A DNA stretch of 64,000 bases from Hyphomicrobiales bacterium (GTDB lineage: Bacteria; Pseudomonadota; Alphaproteobacteria; Rhizobiales; Rhizobiaceae). Where the stretch lies: positions 1 through 64,000 of the forward strand of contig UBPA01000018.1 of assembly GCA_900467185.1 (NCBI GenBank). Reading direction: 5' to 3'. The notes beneath the pieces were generated by a model, which worked only from the letters and a program-made list of their open reading frames with translations, searched no databases and was not told the origin of the DNA. Positions 28,375 through 37,595 of the stretch are shown here, one piece after another. Position 1 is the stretch's first letter; the number at the start of each line of letters is the position of its first letter. The position numbers and the translations under genes are program-made.

Positions 28375-31077
28375 ATGGCGGGAGTAGGGAACGCCGTTCG
28401 CGCCAGGGCGTCGATCTTGGTGCGCTTTACCCGTTCTTCCATCATTCCGTCTCTCGTGGCGACGCTGATCCTGCTCATCGCCGGGCATGTCTACCAGACG
28501 CAGAATAGCGAGAACTTCCGGGCAGCGCTGAGAAGTGACGTCCAGAGCACGCTGGGTCTCGTCGAGGCGCAGATCCAGGCAAACATCGACAGCAACACCG
28601 TCGCCCTTTCCGGCCTTGCGAACGACATCGCCATCGACGGCGACATCACCGCCCCCCGCTTCGCCGCGCTCGCCACGGCCATCATGGAGCGCAATCCCGG
28701 CATACGCCGGATCAGCCTCGCGCCCGACGGGGTCATCGCGCGCGTCATGCCATCGATGGAAAACAAGCGGATGGCGGGCACGCGGCTCGACCGCTTCTAT
28801 TCCCAGCGCACCGCATCGCAGCGCGCGCAGGACCATGGCCGCGCCGCCATCGGCAGCTTGCTGGTGCTGCCCGACAGTTCCCGGGGCTTCGACGTCTACA
28901 TTCCCGTTTTCCTGACCCCGCACGGCCTGCCTGTTTTCTGGGGCTTCGTCGAAGCGGTGATCGACGAAAGCGCCGTCTATCTCGGCGCGAACCTGACGAC
29001 CGTCGCCGGACGCGGCGCGGTGGCGGCCGGCCGGAGCACGCCGGTCACGCTCGGCATTCGCGATGTCTCCGACCCCGCCAATATCGGCGACACCTTTTTC
29101 GGCACCAATGCGACGTTCCACACGGGTCCGGTGCTGCAGGATGTCGTTCTGCCCGGAGGCACCTGGCAGCTCGCCGGCGTGCCCGTCGGCGGCTTCGACC
29201 AGCGGCCCGACAATCAGGAACAGATCGGCCTGATGATTCTGGCCAGCGCCATGATTGTCATCGTTCCGATCGTGCTGACCTTCGGGCTGATGGGCGAACG
29301 CCGGCGCGCCGTCACCGCGCTCGACCGCCGCAACCAGGAATTCCTGGCCATGTCGCAGCGGCTCAATCTGGCGCTCGAATGTTCGAGCTTCGGCGTCTGG
29401 GAGATCGACCTGGAGACGCGGCTGCGGACGTGGGACGACCGGATGTACAGCCTCCACGGCCTCGTCTCGCGCCACGGCGCGCCTGGCCCCAACTGCTGGA
29501 AGGCCAACATTCATCCCGACGACCTGCCGCACGCCGAAGAGGTGCTGAACAATACGGTGATGTTCCTCGAGCCATACCAGACGGACTATCGCGTCGTCCT
29601 GCCGAGCGGTACGCGCCATATCCGCCACATCGGTGCCGTCAACATGGGCTCCGACCGCCGCAAGACGGTGACCGGGCTGAGCTGGGACATCACCGAGGAC
29701 GTGCGCCTGACGACCGCGATGATGGAGGCCAAGGCCTTTGCCGAGGCGCAGACGGCGAAACTTGCCGCAGCCAAGGACCGGATCGAGCACAATGCGCTTC
29801 ACGACCCGCTGACAGAGCTCGGCAACCGGCGCATGCTCGATGCCGCGCTCGCCGCCCTTCTCGATCGCGATCCCGAGCGCGCCACCGACGTGGCCGTGCT
29901 GCATCTCGATCTCGACCGCTTCAAGCAGATCAACGACACGCTCGGCCATGCCGCGGGCGACGCCATGCTGGTGCACGCCTCGCAGGTGCTGAAGACGGAG
30001 GCCGGACCGGGCGATCTGGTCGCGCGGATCGGCGGCGACGAATTCGTCGTTCTCGTGCCGAACCCCGTTCCCGGGCAGCTGGAAGCGCTCTCCGAGAGGA
30101 TCATCACCCGCATGCGCCAGCCCGTCGATTACCACGGGTATTCCTGTCGCTTCGGCGTGAGCGTCGGCATTGCCGTCGGTCGCGGCGCCGACGCCGATCT
30201 CCGCCGCCTGCTGGTCAATGCCGATATCGCGCTCTACCGCGCCAAGGAGAAGGGCCGCAACCGCTACGAATTCTTCAGCGAGGCGCTGCAGTCGGAGATC
30301 GTCAACAGCAAGCGCATCGGCGACGAGATTCTCGAGGGCATCGAGCGCGGCGAATTCACGGCCTGGTACCAGCCGCAGTTCGATGCGGAAACGCTGGCGC
30401 TGTGCGGGGTCGAGGCGCTGATCCGCTGGAACCACCCGCGCGACGGCGTGCTCACGCCCGACCGGTTCCTGTCGATCGCCGAGGACCTGAACGTCGTGGC
30501 GACGCTCGACCAGATCGTCATGGAGCGCGCGCTGATCGACCTGATGCACTGGACGGCCGCCGGCCTCACCATCCCGCGCATCTCGGTCAACGTCTCGGCG
30601 CGGCGGCTGCGGGACGAGACGTTGCTCGACTCGCTCTCCGGCCTGGCATTCACGCCCGGACAGCTCTGCTTCGAACTCGTGGAAGCGATCTTCCTGGATG
30701 GCGACGACGAGATCATCACGGCCAACATCGCCGGCATCGTGGCGCTCGGCATCGATATCGAGCTCGACGATTTCGGCACCGGCCACACCTCGATCGTCAG
30801 TCTCCTGAAGATCAAGCCGAAGCGCCTGAAGATCGACCGGCAGCTGGTCTCCCCCATCACCCACGCGCCGCGCGAACAGGCGCTGGTGCGGGCGATCATC
30901 GAAATCGGCCGGTCGCTCGGCATCGGGACGGTGGCGGAAGGCGTGGAGACGCTGGCGCATGCCGAGATGCTCGCCGTGCTGGGCTGCGACATCCTGCAGG
31001 GTTACGCCTTCTCCAAGCCCCTGCCGGCCGACCAGCTCGCCAATCTCGCGGCGGCGGAGTGGCAGCTCGCCTCGTGA
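28375..31077 (+). CDS. Membrane CHASE-PAS-GGDEF-EAL c-di-GMP protein
   Basis: A 900-residue two-helix membrane protein: helix 1 near 25-45, a periplasmic CHASE-like sensor domain (about 50-285), helix 2 ('IGLMILASAMIVIVPIVLTFGL'), a PAS domain (about 345-445, 'SFGVWEIDLETRLRTWDD'), GGDEF (about 470-640) and EAL (about 655-890). The GGDEF site is intact (about 552-556); the R-x-x-D inhibition site is GPGD, so product feedback may be absent. The EAL site is intact ('VEALIRWNH', 'DDFGTGHTS', 'KIDRQLV', 'AEGVET', 'QGYAFSKP'). Either activity is possible. ATG 28375 follows GAAGG. It precedes aroC. Confidence 0.9.
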   Translation: MAGVGNAVRARASILVRFTRSSIIPSLVATLILLIAGHVYQTQNSENFRAALRSDVQSTLGLVEAQIQANIDSNTVALSGLANDIAIDGDITAPRFAALATAIMERNPGIRRISLAPDGVIARVMPSMENKRMAGTRLDRFYSQRTASQRAQDHGRAAIGSLLVLPDSSRGFDVYIPVFLTPHGLPVFWGFVEAVIDESAVYLGANLTTVAGRGAVAAGRSTPVTLGIRDVSDPANIGDTFFGTNATFHTGPVLQDVVLPGGTWQLAGVPVGGFDQRPDNQEQIGLMILASAMIVIVPIVLTFGLMGERRRAVTALDRRNQEFLAMSQRLNLALECSSFGVWEIDLETRLRTWDDRMYSLHGLVSRHGAPGPNCWKANIHPDDLPHAEEVLNNTVMFLEPYQTDYRVVLPSGTRHIRHIGAVNMGSDRRKTVTGLSWDITEDVRLTTAMMEAKAFAEAQTAKLAAAKDRIEHNALHDPLTELGNRRMLDAALAALLDRDPERATDVAVLHLDLDRFKQINDTLGHAAGDAMLVHASQVLKTEAGPGDLVARIGGDEFVVLVPNPVPGQLEALSERIITRMRQPVDYHGYSCRFGVSVGIAVGRGADADLRRLLVNADIALYRAKEKGRNRYEFFSEALQSEIVNSKRIGDEILEGIERGEFTAWYQPQFDAETLALCGVEALIRWNHPRDGVLTPDRFLSIAEDLNVVATLDQIVMERALIDLMHWTAAGLTIPRISVNVSARRLRDETLLDSLSGLAFTPGQLCFELVEAIFLDGDDEIITANIAGIVALGIDIELDDFGTGHTSIVSLLKIKPKRLKIDRQLVSPITHAPREQALVRAIIEIGRSLGIGTVAEGVETLAHAEMLAVLGCDILQGYAFSKPLPADQLANLAAAEWQLAS

Positions 31078-31211
31078 ACCGCCTTGCGGGTGCGGACCGG
31101 TGTTTTTCTGCGCAAAGCGTTTCCGCCTTGCGACTTATGCAGTAAGAGTGTCCGCCAAAGAACGGGTGCCGCCAGGAAAGGCCGCCCGAAGCAGACAATG
31201 GTTGCCGCAGC

Positions 31212-32309
31212 ATGTCGCATAATACGTTCGGTCATCTTTTTCGCGTCACGACCTGGGGCGAAAGCCACGGCACCGCGCTCGGCTGCGTCGTGGACGGCTG
31301 CCCTCCGGGCATCCGCTTCACCCTGCCCGAGCTTCAGGCCTGGATGGACAAGCGCAAGCCCGGCCAGTCGCGCTTCGTCACCCAGCGGCGCGAGGACGAT
31401 CTGGTGCGCGTGCTCTCGGGCGTGATGCCGGATGCGGACGGCGAGACGCTGATCACCACCGGCACGCCGATCTCCATGCTGATCGAGAACACCGACCAGC
31501 GCTCCAAGGACTATGGCGACATCGCCCGGCGCTACCGGCCGGGCCATGCCGACTACACCTACGACCTGAAATACGGCATTCGCGACTATCGCGGCGGCGG
31601 GCGCTCCTCCGCCCGCGAGACGGCCGCAAGGGTGGCCGCCGGTGGACTGGCGCGGCGCGTGGTGCCGGGGCTGACCGTGCGCGCTGCGCTGGTGCAGATC
31701 GGCCAGCACAGAATAGACCGGGCGAACTGGGACTGGTCGGAGGTGGGCAACAATCCGTTCTTCGCGCCGGACCCGGCCATCGTTCCGGTCTGGGAAGACT
31801 ACCTCGACGGCATCCGCAAGGCCGGCTCCTCGGTCGGCGCCATCATCGAAGTCGTGGCGGAGGGCGTGCCGGCCGGCATCGGCGCGCCGATCTATGCCAA
31901 GCTCGATCAGGACATCGCCTCCAACCTGATGTCGATCAATGCGGTAAAGGGTGTTGAAATCGGCAACGGCTTTGCCGCCGCCGGCATCACCGGCGAGGAA
32001 AATGCCGACGAGATGCGGATCGGCCCCGACGGCAAGCCTGTGTTCCTCTCCAACCATGCCGGCGGCATTCTGGGCGGCATCGCCACAGGCGAGCCCGTCG
32101 TCGCGCGGTTCGCCATCAAGCCAACCTCCTCGATCCTGACCGAGCGTCGCTCCATCGACGCGGACGGGCAAGAGGTGGACGTGCGCACCAAGGGCCGCCA
32201 CGATCCCTGCGTCGGCATCCGCGCCGTGCCGATCGGCGAAGCCATGGTCGCCTGCGCGATCGCCGATCATTACCTGCGCGACCGCGGCCAGACCGGTCGC
32301 CTCGATTAG
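31212..32309 (+). CDS. aroC: Chorismate synthase
   Basis: FMN-dependent enzyme that forms chorismate from EPSP, the final step of the shikimate pathway. The 365-residue protein has the signatures '[18 protein letters not shown]', '[22 protein letters not shown]', '[17 protein letters not shown]' and '[17 protein letters not shown]'. Normal length. Confidence 0.97.
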   Translation: MSHNTFGHLFRVTTWGESHGTALGCVVDGCPPGIRFTLPELQAWMDKRKPGQSRFVTQRREDDLVRVLSGVMPDADGETLITTGTPISMLIENTDQRSKDYGDIARRYRPGHADYTYDLKYGIRDYRGGGRSSARETAARVAAGGLARRVVPGLTVRAALVQIGQHRIDRANWDWSEVGNNPFFAPDPAIVPVWEDYLDGIRKAGSSVGAIIEVVAEGVPAGIGAPIYAKLDQDIASNLMSINAVKGVEIGNGFAAAGITGEENADEMRIGPDGKPVFLSNHAGGILGGIATGEPVVARFAIKPTSSILTERRSIDADGQEVDVRTKGRHDPCVGIRAVPIGEAMVACAIADHYLRDRGQTGRLD

Positions 32310-32310
32310 A

Positions 32311-32406
32311 GCGCCGCGCGTCATTCATGACGCGCTAAGGTCGCTCTAACACTTTAAGCTTGCTGCATAATTCCTTAAACCGATTCCGGTTTAAGGAATT
32401 ATGCAG
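32311..32406. repeat. Two palindromes between aroC and ribB
   Basis: First, gcgcgtca-ttca-tgacgcgc (32316-32335), nested in agagcg...cgctct. Second, a perfect 20-base-pair inverted repeat at 32363-32406 (ctgcataattccttaaaccg, loop attc). The AT-rich second palindrome looks like a dispersed rhizobial repeat that could also act as a terminator for aroC. Confidence 0.75.
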
Positions 32407-32478
32407 TAGTCAAACGGTCGGGCCAGCCGACAAGACCCCTCGGCCCGAGCGGCCGTGCCAAACGAGAGGATCCCATCC

Positions 32479-33579
32479 ATGTCCTTCGACCAGACGCGCG
32501 TCGTCGATGCCATCCGGGCCTTCGAGGCTGGCGAAATCGTCGTCGTCACCGACGATGACGGCCGGGAGAACGAGGGCGACCTGATCGTCGCCGCCGTTCA
32601 CTGCACGGCCGAGAAGATGGCGTTCATCGTGCGCCACACCTCCGGTATCGTCTGCGCGCCCATGCCCAAGGAAGAGGCCAAGCGGCTGAACCTCAACGCC
32701 ATGGTGGCCGACAACGACAGCGCCCACACCACGGCCTTCACCGTCAGCGTCGACTTCAAGCACGGCACGACGACCGGCATATCCGCCGACGACCGGACGC
32801 TGACCGTGCGCAATCTCGCCAATCCCAATGCCGGTGCCACCGATTTCGTCCGGCCGGGCCATATCTTCCCGCTGGTGTCGCGCGAAGGCGGGGTGCTGAT
32901 GCGCTCCGGCCATACGGAAGCGGCCGTCGATCTCTGCAAGCTCGCGAGCCTGCCGCTGATCGGCGTGATTTCGGAGCTCGTCAACGACAATGGCACGGTC
33001 ATGCGCGGACCGGAGGTTGCGGCCTTTGCGCAAGCGCACGGCCTCAAGCAGCTCTCCGTCGCCGACCTCATCGCCTATCGCCAGCGCAAGGAAACGCTGA
33101 TCGACCGCGGCGACGTCTTCGACATCGAGACGCCGTTCGGCATGGCCAAGGGCCACGCCTTCTCCCTGCCCTGGGACCCGATGCAGCACCTCGCCGTCGT
33201 CTTCGGCGATATCCGCGACGGCGTCGATATTCCCGTCCGGCTGCATCTGGAAAACGTCGGCGCCGACGTCTTCGGCAAGCAGGGCCAGCTCGACCGCATC
33301 CTCCAGCGCATCTCCGATTACGGCCGCGGCGTGGTCGTCTATCTCCGCGAAGGCTCCGTCGGCGTCGGCGCCTCGCAGACCGCGCGCAAGAGCCTGCAGG
33401 ACCGCGAGGGCCACAGCGAGGCCCAGGCCCGCGACAGCGAATGGCTCGAAATCGGCCTCGGCGCCCAGATCCTGAAAGACCTCGGCATCTCCTCGATCAA
33501 GCTTCTTTCGACCCGCGAGCGGCACTATGTCGGGCTGGAAGGGTTCGGCATCGCGATTTCGGAGACGGTGATTTTGTGA
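32479..33579 (+). CDS. ribB: 3,4-dihydroxy-2-butanone-4-phosphate synthase (RibB-RibA-like)
   Basis: Converts ribulose 5-phosphate to the four-carbon unit of riboflavin. The 366-residue protein has a DHBP synthase domain (about 1-205: 'VVVTDDDGRENEGDLIVAA', 'DRTLTVRNLA', 'FPLVSREGGVLMRSGHTEAAVDL', 'SELVNDNGTVMRGPEV') and a GTP cyclohydrolase II-like domain (about 215-366). The second domain has no C-X4-GD-X9-10-CxC zinc cysteines, so it is probably not a cyclohydrolase but a relic or structural domain. No FMN riboswitch signature was seen upstream. Start at 32479 follows GAGAGG. Confidence 0.9.
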   Translation: MSFDQTRVVDAIRAFEAGEIVVVTDDDGRENEGDLIVAAVHCTAEKMAFIVRHTSGIVCAPMPKEEAKRLNLNAMVADNDSAHTTAFTVSVDFKHGTTTGISADDRTLTVRNLANPNAGATDFVRPGHIFPLVSREGGVLMRSGHTEAAVDLCKLASLPLIGVISELVNDNGTVMRGPEVAAFAQAHGLKQLSVADLIAYRQRKETLIDRGDVFDIETPFGMAKGHAFSLPWDPMQHLAVVFGDIRDGVDIPVRLHLENVGADVFGKQGQLDRILQRISDYGRGVVVYLREGSVGVGASQTARKSLQDREGHSEAQARDSEWLEIGLGAQILKDLGISSIKLLSTRERHYVGLEGFGIAISETVIL

Positions 33580-33599
33580 GAACCGACTTCGGCTAATCG

Positions 33600-33971
33600 T
33601 CAGACGGTGTGTTCTTCACTCTTGGCGGCCTCAAGAAGGGTCGGCAGGGCTTCGATCAGCGTCGGCATGCTTTGGTCGAGCGTGGCCCAGATGATGGCCA
33701 GGTTGAGCGTGGCATGCGCGTGAGCGATACGGTTGCGCATGCCCTTCATGCTCCGCCAGGGGATCTCGGGGAAACGACTGGTGAACGATGGATCGTTCCT
33801 GAGAATACGCGCCGAGGATTCGCCGACGATCATCAGGTTGAACAGCACGGCCTGATGCGTTTTCTTGTCGGCAAGAAATTCGGCATGGTCGATGCCGACA
33901 CAGTATTCCAGAGCCTGTCGACCCGCCTCCTGCATCGTCAGAAGATGATTGAGGGCACTGAATGCCCTCAT
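33600..33971 (-). CDS. HepT-like (DUF86) toxin homologue, altered motif
   Basis: A 123-residue HEPN-domain protein of the HepT/DUF86 family. HepT toxins are RNases with an R-X4-6-H-X-Y active motif; here it reads R79-N-R-I-A-H84-A-H86, so the Tyr that the partner AMPylates is His. The rest of the family pattern is present ('NLMIVGESSARILRND', 'FPEIPWRSMKGMRNRIAHA'). Its ATG overlaps the stop of the upstream nucleotidyltransferase by four bases (ATGA), so the pair is co-expressed. Likely an altered or inactive toxin. Confidence 0.78.
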   Translation of the reverse strand: MRAFSALNHLLTMQEAGRQALEYCVGIDHAEFLADKKTHQAVLFNLMIVGESSARILRNDPSFTSRFPEIPWRSMKGMRNRIAHAHATLNLAIIWATLDQSMPTLIEALPTLLEAAKSEEHTV

Positions 33972-34258
33972 ACCGGGCGCGCTTCGTTCAGCACTTTCGT
34001 TCGTAGATATTCGGGAACATCGCCCGGCGTCAGCACATAGACCTGCGTGCCGAAAAGCTCCTCCAGCTCGACCTGAAGTCCGCCGAGATCGAGAAGCGTG
34101 GTGCCGGGGCGATCGTCGACGAGAAATTCGAGGTCGTCGCCTTCCGCCTCGCCGTTCTCTCCGGCAGCACCGACGATCCGGGGATTGGACAGGTGAAAGC
34201 GGCGCACAAGCGCATGAATGGCTTCGCGGTGTTTCTCAACGGCGGCGGACGGCTTCAT
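33968..34258 (-). CDS. MntA-like nucleotidyltransferase (antitoxin) with degenerate motif
   Basis: A 96-residue minimal nucleotidyltransferase of the MntA type, the usual partner of HepT. The catalytic motif GS-X10-D-X-D is degenerate: G30-A31 in place of GS, ten residues, then D42-L-E44 instead of D-x-D. Thus both the Ser and the second carboxylate identity differ. The C-terminal 'LDLGGLQVELEELFGTQVYVLTPGDVPEYLRTKVLNEA' matches the family. ATG 34258 follows GAGG; it overlaps the HepT-like gene by ATGA. Confidence 0.72.
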   Translation of the reverse strand: MKPSAAVEKHREAIHALVRRFHLSNPRIVGAAGENGEAEGDDLEFLVDDRPGTTLLDLGGLQVELEELFGTQVYVLTPGDVPEYLRTKVLNEARPV

Positions 34259-34334
34259 GTTCGATCCTCGGCTTGGACCCATCATAGGCTTACGGCAGTA
34301 TCGTACAACAGATACCGCTGACATAAAACCTCCC

Positions 34335-35537
34335 CTAGCCTCTCGCCCCCTCCAGCCACACCACCTGCTCGACCCCGGCGAAACGGGCGATGCGGGCGAG
34401 TTCGGCGTCGAGGCGGGCGGCGCGTCCGGTCGAGGGGCGCAGGCCGGGTTCCCACCAGAGGCGCTTGACCTCCAGAAGGCCCGCCTTGCGGTTGGCCTTC
34501 ATGTCGATGCGGCCGACAAGACGGTCGCCTTCCAGAAGCGGGAAGACGTAGTAGCCGTACTGGCGCTTCGGCTCCGGCACAAAGATCTCGATGCGATAGG
34601 TGAAGCCGAACAGGCGCTCGGTGCGGGCGCGATCCCGCAGCAGCGGATCGAACGGGCTGAGGACGCGCAGGCGGGCCGGCGGGTCTTCGAGGTCCCCCAG
34701 AGGGCCGGGAAATCCGGCGAGGGCATGGGCGGCGCGAGGGCGGCTGCTGTCGGCGGGCTCGATGACCACGGATTGCAGCTCGTGCGCGTGGGACAGCACC
34801 CATTGCCGCGCGTCCTCCGGCGAGATCAGTGCGAAGAAGGCGGCGAGTTCGCCGTGGGTGGCGAAACCGAGACGTTCGAGCGCCGCCCGGCAGCACCAGT
34901 CGATGAAGGCCTCGCGGTCCACCTCGCCTAATCGATAGGTCTCGGGGATCACGCGTTCGGTCAGGTCGTAGATCTTCTGGAAGCTGTCGCGGCCGGCAAT
35001 CGCCAGTCTGCCGGTGCGCCAGAGATATTCGAGCGCGGTCTTCGACGGATGCCAGTTCCACCAGCCGCCGGAGGGGCGGTCCTCGTATTTGAAATCGCGC
35101 GCGAGCACGCGGCCGGTCTCGGTGATCTGCGTCAGCGTGTCGTCGAACACATCCTCGAACCCCGCCTCCCGCCATTTCCGCCAGCGCTCGACCAGCGTTT
35201 CGCTTTCGCGGGCGAAGCGGTGCTTCCAGTAGACGAAGAAGGCGCTGGGGATGATCGAGGCGTCATGCGTCCAGTGCTCGAACAGCGCGCCGTCCTTCTC
35301 CAGAAGAGCTGTCAGGTGCTCGGGCCTATAGGTCTGGTTGCGGGCGTGGAGAATCATATGGTGGGCGCGCTCCACCGTGGAGATGCTGTCGACCTGCACG
35401 AAGCCGATCTTGGTGATCAGTTCAAGCAGGCCGGCCTTCGTCAGCGCCCTGTTGGGCGGCGAGGCCAGCCCCTGGGCGTTGAGGAAGATGCGGCGGGCAT
35501 CGCGGTTGGATACGAGAATCGTCATGTTTTTGATCAT
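34335..35537 (-). CDS. Winged-helix DNA glycosylase, YcaQ/AlkX family
   Basis: A 400-residue protein of the HTH_42 family that includes interstrand-crosslink DNA glycosylases (AlkZ, YcaQ/AlkX). The catalytic Q-hydrophobic-D of the YcaQ branch is Q48-V-D50 in 'GFVQVDSISTVERAHHMILHARN'. Other landmarks are 'LFEHWTHDASIIPSAFFVYWKHRF' and 'VLSPFDPLLRDRARTERLFGFTYRIEIFVPEPKRQYGYYVFPLLEGDRLVGRIDMK' in the C-terminal domain. Removal of alkyl or crosslink lesions is inferred from the family. Confidence 0.85.
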   Translation of the reverse strand: MIKNMTILVSNRDARRIFLNAQGLASPPNRALTKAGLLELITKIGFVQVDSISTVERAHHMILHARNQTYRPEHLTALLEKDGALFEHWTHDASIIPSAFFVYWKHRFARESETLVERWRKWREAGFEDVFDDTLTQITETGRVLARDFKYEDRPSGGWWNWHPSKTALEYLWRTGRLAIAGRDSFQKIYDLTERVIPETYRLGEVDREAFIDWCCRAALERLGFATHGELAAFFALISPEDARQWVLSHAHELQSVVIEPADSSRPRAAHALAGFPGPLGDLEDPPARLRVLSPFDPLLRDRARTERLFGFTYRIEIFVPEPKRQYGYYVFPLLEGDRLVGRIDMKANRKAGLLEVKRLWWEPGLRPSTGRAARLDAELARIARFAGVEQVVWLEGARG

Positions 35538-35629
35538 GCTTTGTTCTGGCGAAGAATCAACTCCCGCTTTGCCTTTTGCCCCTGTTCGCCTATGAACCGG
35601 CGATCCACCGACACATGCGAGGAGACGGG

Positions 35630-36310
35630 ATGGAGATCCGCTTTGTCGATTGCGGCATTCGTTATGGCGAGACCGTCGCGCTGCAGCCGCTCGACCTTGA
35701 TCTGACCGAGCGGCGGATCGGGGTGATCGGGCTCAACGGGTCGGGCAAGACGACCTTCGTGCGCGCCATCAACGGCCTCGTGAAGCCGAGCCAGGGCCGG
35801 GTGACGGTGAACGGGCTCGATACGAGCGAGGATGGCCCGGCTGTTCTCGGCACCGTCGGCTTCATCTTCCAGAACCCGCAGAACCAGCTGATCCTGCCGA
35901 TCGTCGCCGACGATATCGCGCTCGGGCTGAAGAGCCGGGGCGTCGGGAAAGCGGAGGTCGCGGCGCGGGTCGAGGCTATTCTCGCCCGGTTCGGCATCGA
36001 ACATCTGGCGCGGCGGCGGGTGCATGCGCTGTCGGGCGGCGAGACGCAGCTGGTGGCGATGGCGAGCGTTCTGGTGACCGAACCCGATATCCTCATTCTC
36101 GACGAGCCGACCAACCAGCTGGACCTCAAGAACCGGAAGCGGGTGATCGACACGCTGGCGGGCCTTGACGAGGCAGCCATCGTCGTCAGCCATGATCTGT
36201 CGCTGATCGAGAGTTTCGCGCGTGTGCTTCTGTTCCACGACGGGCGCCTGATCGCCGACGGGGCGCCGGCCGAAGTGATCCCGGCCTATGAGGCGGTGGC
36301 GCTGTCATGA
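35630..36310 (+). CDS. bioM: Biotin ECF transporter ATPase BioM
   Basis: ATP-binding subunit of the BioMNY energy-coupling factor transporter for biotin. The 226-residue protein has Walker A 'GLNGSGKTT', Q-loop 'FIFQNPQNQLILPIV', signature 'LSGGETQLVAMASVL', Walker B 'ILILDEPTNQLDLKNRK' and the switch His in 'IVVSHDLS'. AGGAG sits six bases before the ATG. Its stop overlaps the bioN start (ATGA). Confidence 0.92.
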   Translation: MEIRFVDCGIRYGETVALQPLDLDLTERRIGVIGLNGSGKTTFVRAINGLVKPSQGRVTVNGLDTSEDGPAVLGTVGFIFQNPQNQLILPIVADDIALGLKSRGVGKAEVAARVEAILARFGIEHLARRRVHALSGGETQLVAMASVLVTEPDILILDEPTNQLDLKNRKRVIDTLAGLDEAAIVVSHDLSLIESFARVLLFHDGRLIADGAPAEVIPAYEAVALS

Positions 36311-36909
36311 AAAGCCTGCATGTCGAGGGCACGACGCCGCTTCACCGCCTGTCGGTGCGCACCAAGCTGGCCGGCCTGTTCCTTGCCAGCCTCGCGGTGT
36401 TCCTGACCGCTCATCCGGTCGTTCTCGGCGGGGCCGTGCTGGTGGCGGCGCTCGTCTTCGCCACGGTGGGCGTGTCGTTTTCCGATGCCGTGTCGCGCCT
36501 TGCCTGGCCGCTCGTCTCCATCGGGCTGGTCGCTATCGCCACGGCCGTCTTCGAGACGCCGGTTCACGGCCTCGTCGTCCTCTTCCGCTTCGCCACGCTC
36601 ATTCTGCTGGCCGCCGCCGTCACCGCCTCGACGGAGGTGGGCGACTTCATGGAGGAGATCACCCGGCTGATGATGCCCTTCGAGCGGCTGGGGCTTGTGA
36701 ATGCCGCCGATATCGGGCTGGCGCTGGGGCTGGTGCTCCGCTTCGTGCCGGAGATCTCGACGCGGTACGAGAGCCTGCGGGAAGCGCATGCGGCGCGCGG
36801 CCTGCCCGTGCGCCCGCTCAAGATGCTGGCGCCGTTGATCATTCTCACGCTGAAAGATGCCGACATGATCGCCATGGCCATTGACGCACGCGGCCTGCGG
36901 CGTCACTAA
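36307..36909 (+). CDS. bioN: Biotin ECF transporter transmembrane protein BioN
   Basis: Membrane coupling (T) component of the biotin ECF transporter. The 200-residue protein has about five hydrophobic helices and two coupling motifs 'REAHAARGLPVRPL' and 'AIDARGLRRH', which contact the ATPase. It overlaps bioM by four bases and is followed 36 bases later by bioY, in the order of a classic bioMNY operon. Confidence 0.9.
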   Translation: MKSLHVEGTTPLHRLSVRTKLAGLFLASLAVFLTAHPVVLGGAVLVAALVFATVGVSFSDAVSRLAWPLVSIGLVAIATAVFETPVHGLVVLFRFATLILLAAAVTASTEVGDFMEEITRLMMPFERLGLVNAADIGLALGLVLRFVPEISTRYESLREAHAARGLPVRPLKMLAPLIILTLKDADMIAMAIDARGLRRH

Positions 36910-36945
36910 TCGGGCTTTAACAGCAACCCGTGAAAGGAGAGGCGA

Positions 36946-37509
36946 ATGTCGACGCGCGACCTGGTTCTCACTGCCCTGTTTACCGCCATCATCATCGTCC
37001 TCGGCATCATCCCGCCGATCACGCTCGCCATCGTGCCGGTGCCGATCACCGCGCAGTCCATGGGCGTCATGCTGGCGGGCTGCATCATTGGCGCCAAGCG
37101 CGGCGCGCTCGCCTATCTCCTCCTCATCCTCATGGTCGCCGTTGGCCTGCCGGTGCTTTCGGGCGGCCGCGGCGGGCTCGCCGTCCTCGCCGGCCCGACC
37201 GGCGGCTACATCGCGGGCTGGGTCGTCGGCACCTTCGTCACCGGCCTCGTCGCCGAACGGATCGTTCGCGAAACCCAGGGCGGCGCGCGCCAGATCGCCG
37301 GCTTCTTCCTCGCCTCGATCGTCGGCGGCATCGGCGTCGTCTACCTCATGGGCACGATCTGGCTCGCCATCAACACGGGCATGGGCTTCCTGGCCGCGCT
37401 CTCGGCCAATGCCGTCTTCGTTCCGGGCGACCTCATCAAGGCCGGCATCGCCGCCCTTGCCGCCCGCGCCGTGCTTGTCGGCTATCCCCTGCTGCCGCAG
37501 CGGAGCTGA
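36946..37509 (+). CDS. bioY: Biotin transporter substrate-binding protein BioY
   Basis: Substrate-specific S component that binds biotin in the membrane. The 187-residue protein has six helices and the family pattern 'TLAIVPVPITAQSMGVMLAGCIIGAKRGALAYLLLILMVAVGLPVLSGGRGGLAVLAGPTGGYIAGW'. AAGGAG lies ten bases before the ATG. No BioR-type site (TTATMKATAA) was found near this operon. Confidence 0.94.
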   Translation: MSTRDLVLTALFTAIIIVLGIIPPITLAIVPVPITAQSMGVMLAGCIIGAKRGALAYLLLILMVAVGLPVLSGGRGGLAVLAGPTGGYIAGWVVGTFVTGLVAERIVRETQGGARQIAGFFLASIVGGIGVVYLMGTIWLAINTGMGFLAALSANAVFVPGDLIKAGIAALAARAVLVGYPLLPQRS

Positions 37510-37595
37510 ACGGAACCAAAGGCGAAGAGGGAACGGGCGGGGAAAAGCCGGCAAGGTGCTGGACCCTGCCCCTTTCGCGCTCTAGCTTGGCGTCC

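Noticed and set aside
28324-30960. An 878-residue minus-strand frame
   Set aside because: Antisense shadow of the second GGDEF/EAL gene.
32310-32478. FMN riboswitch before ribB
   Set aside because: The conserved RFN core was not found; the space is filled by palindromic repeats.
35538-35629. BioR site or other biotin operator before bioM
   Set aside because: No TTATMKATAA-like word was seen in this gap or before bioY.
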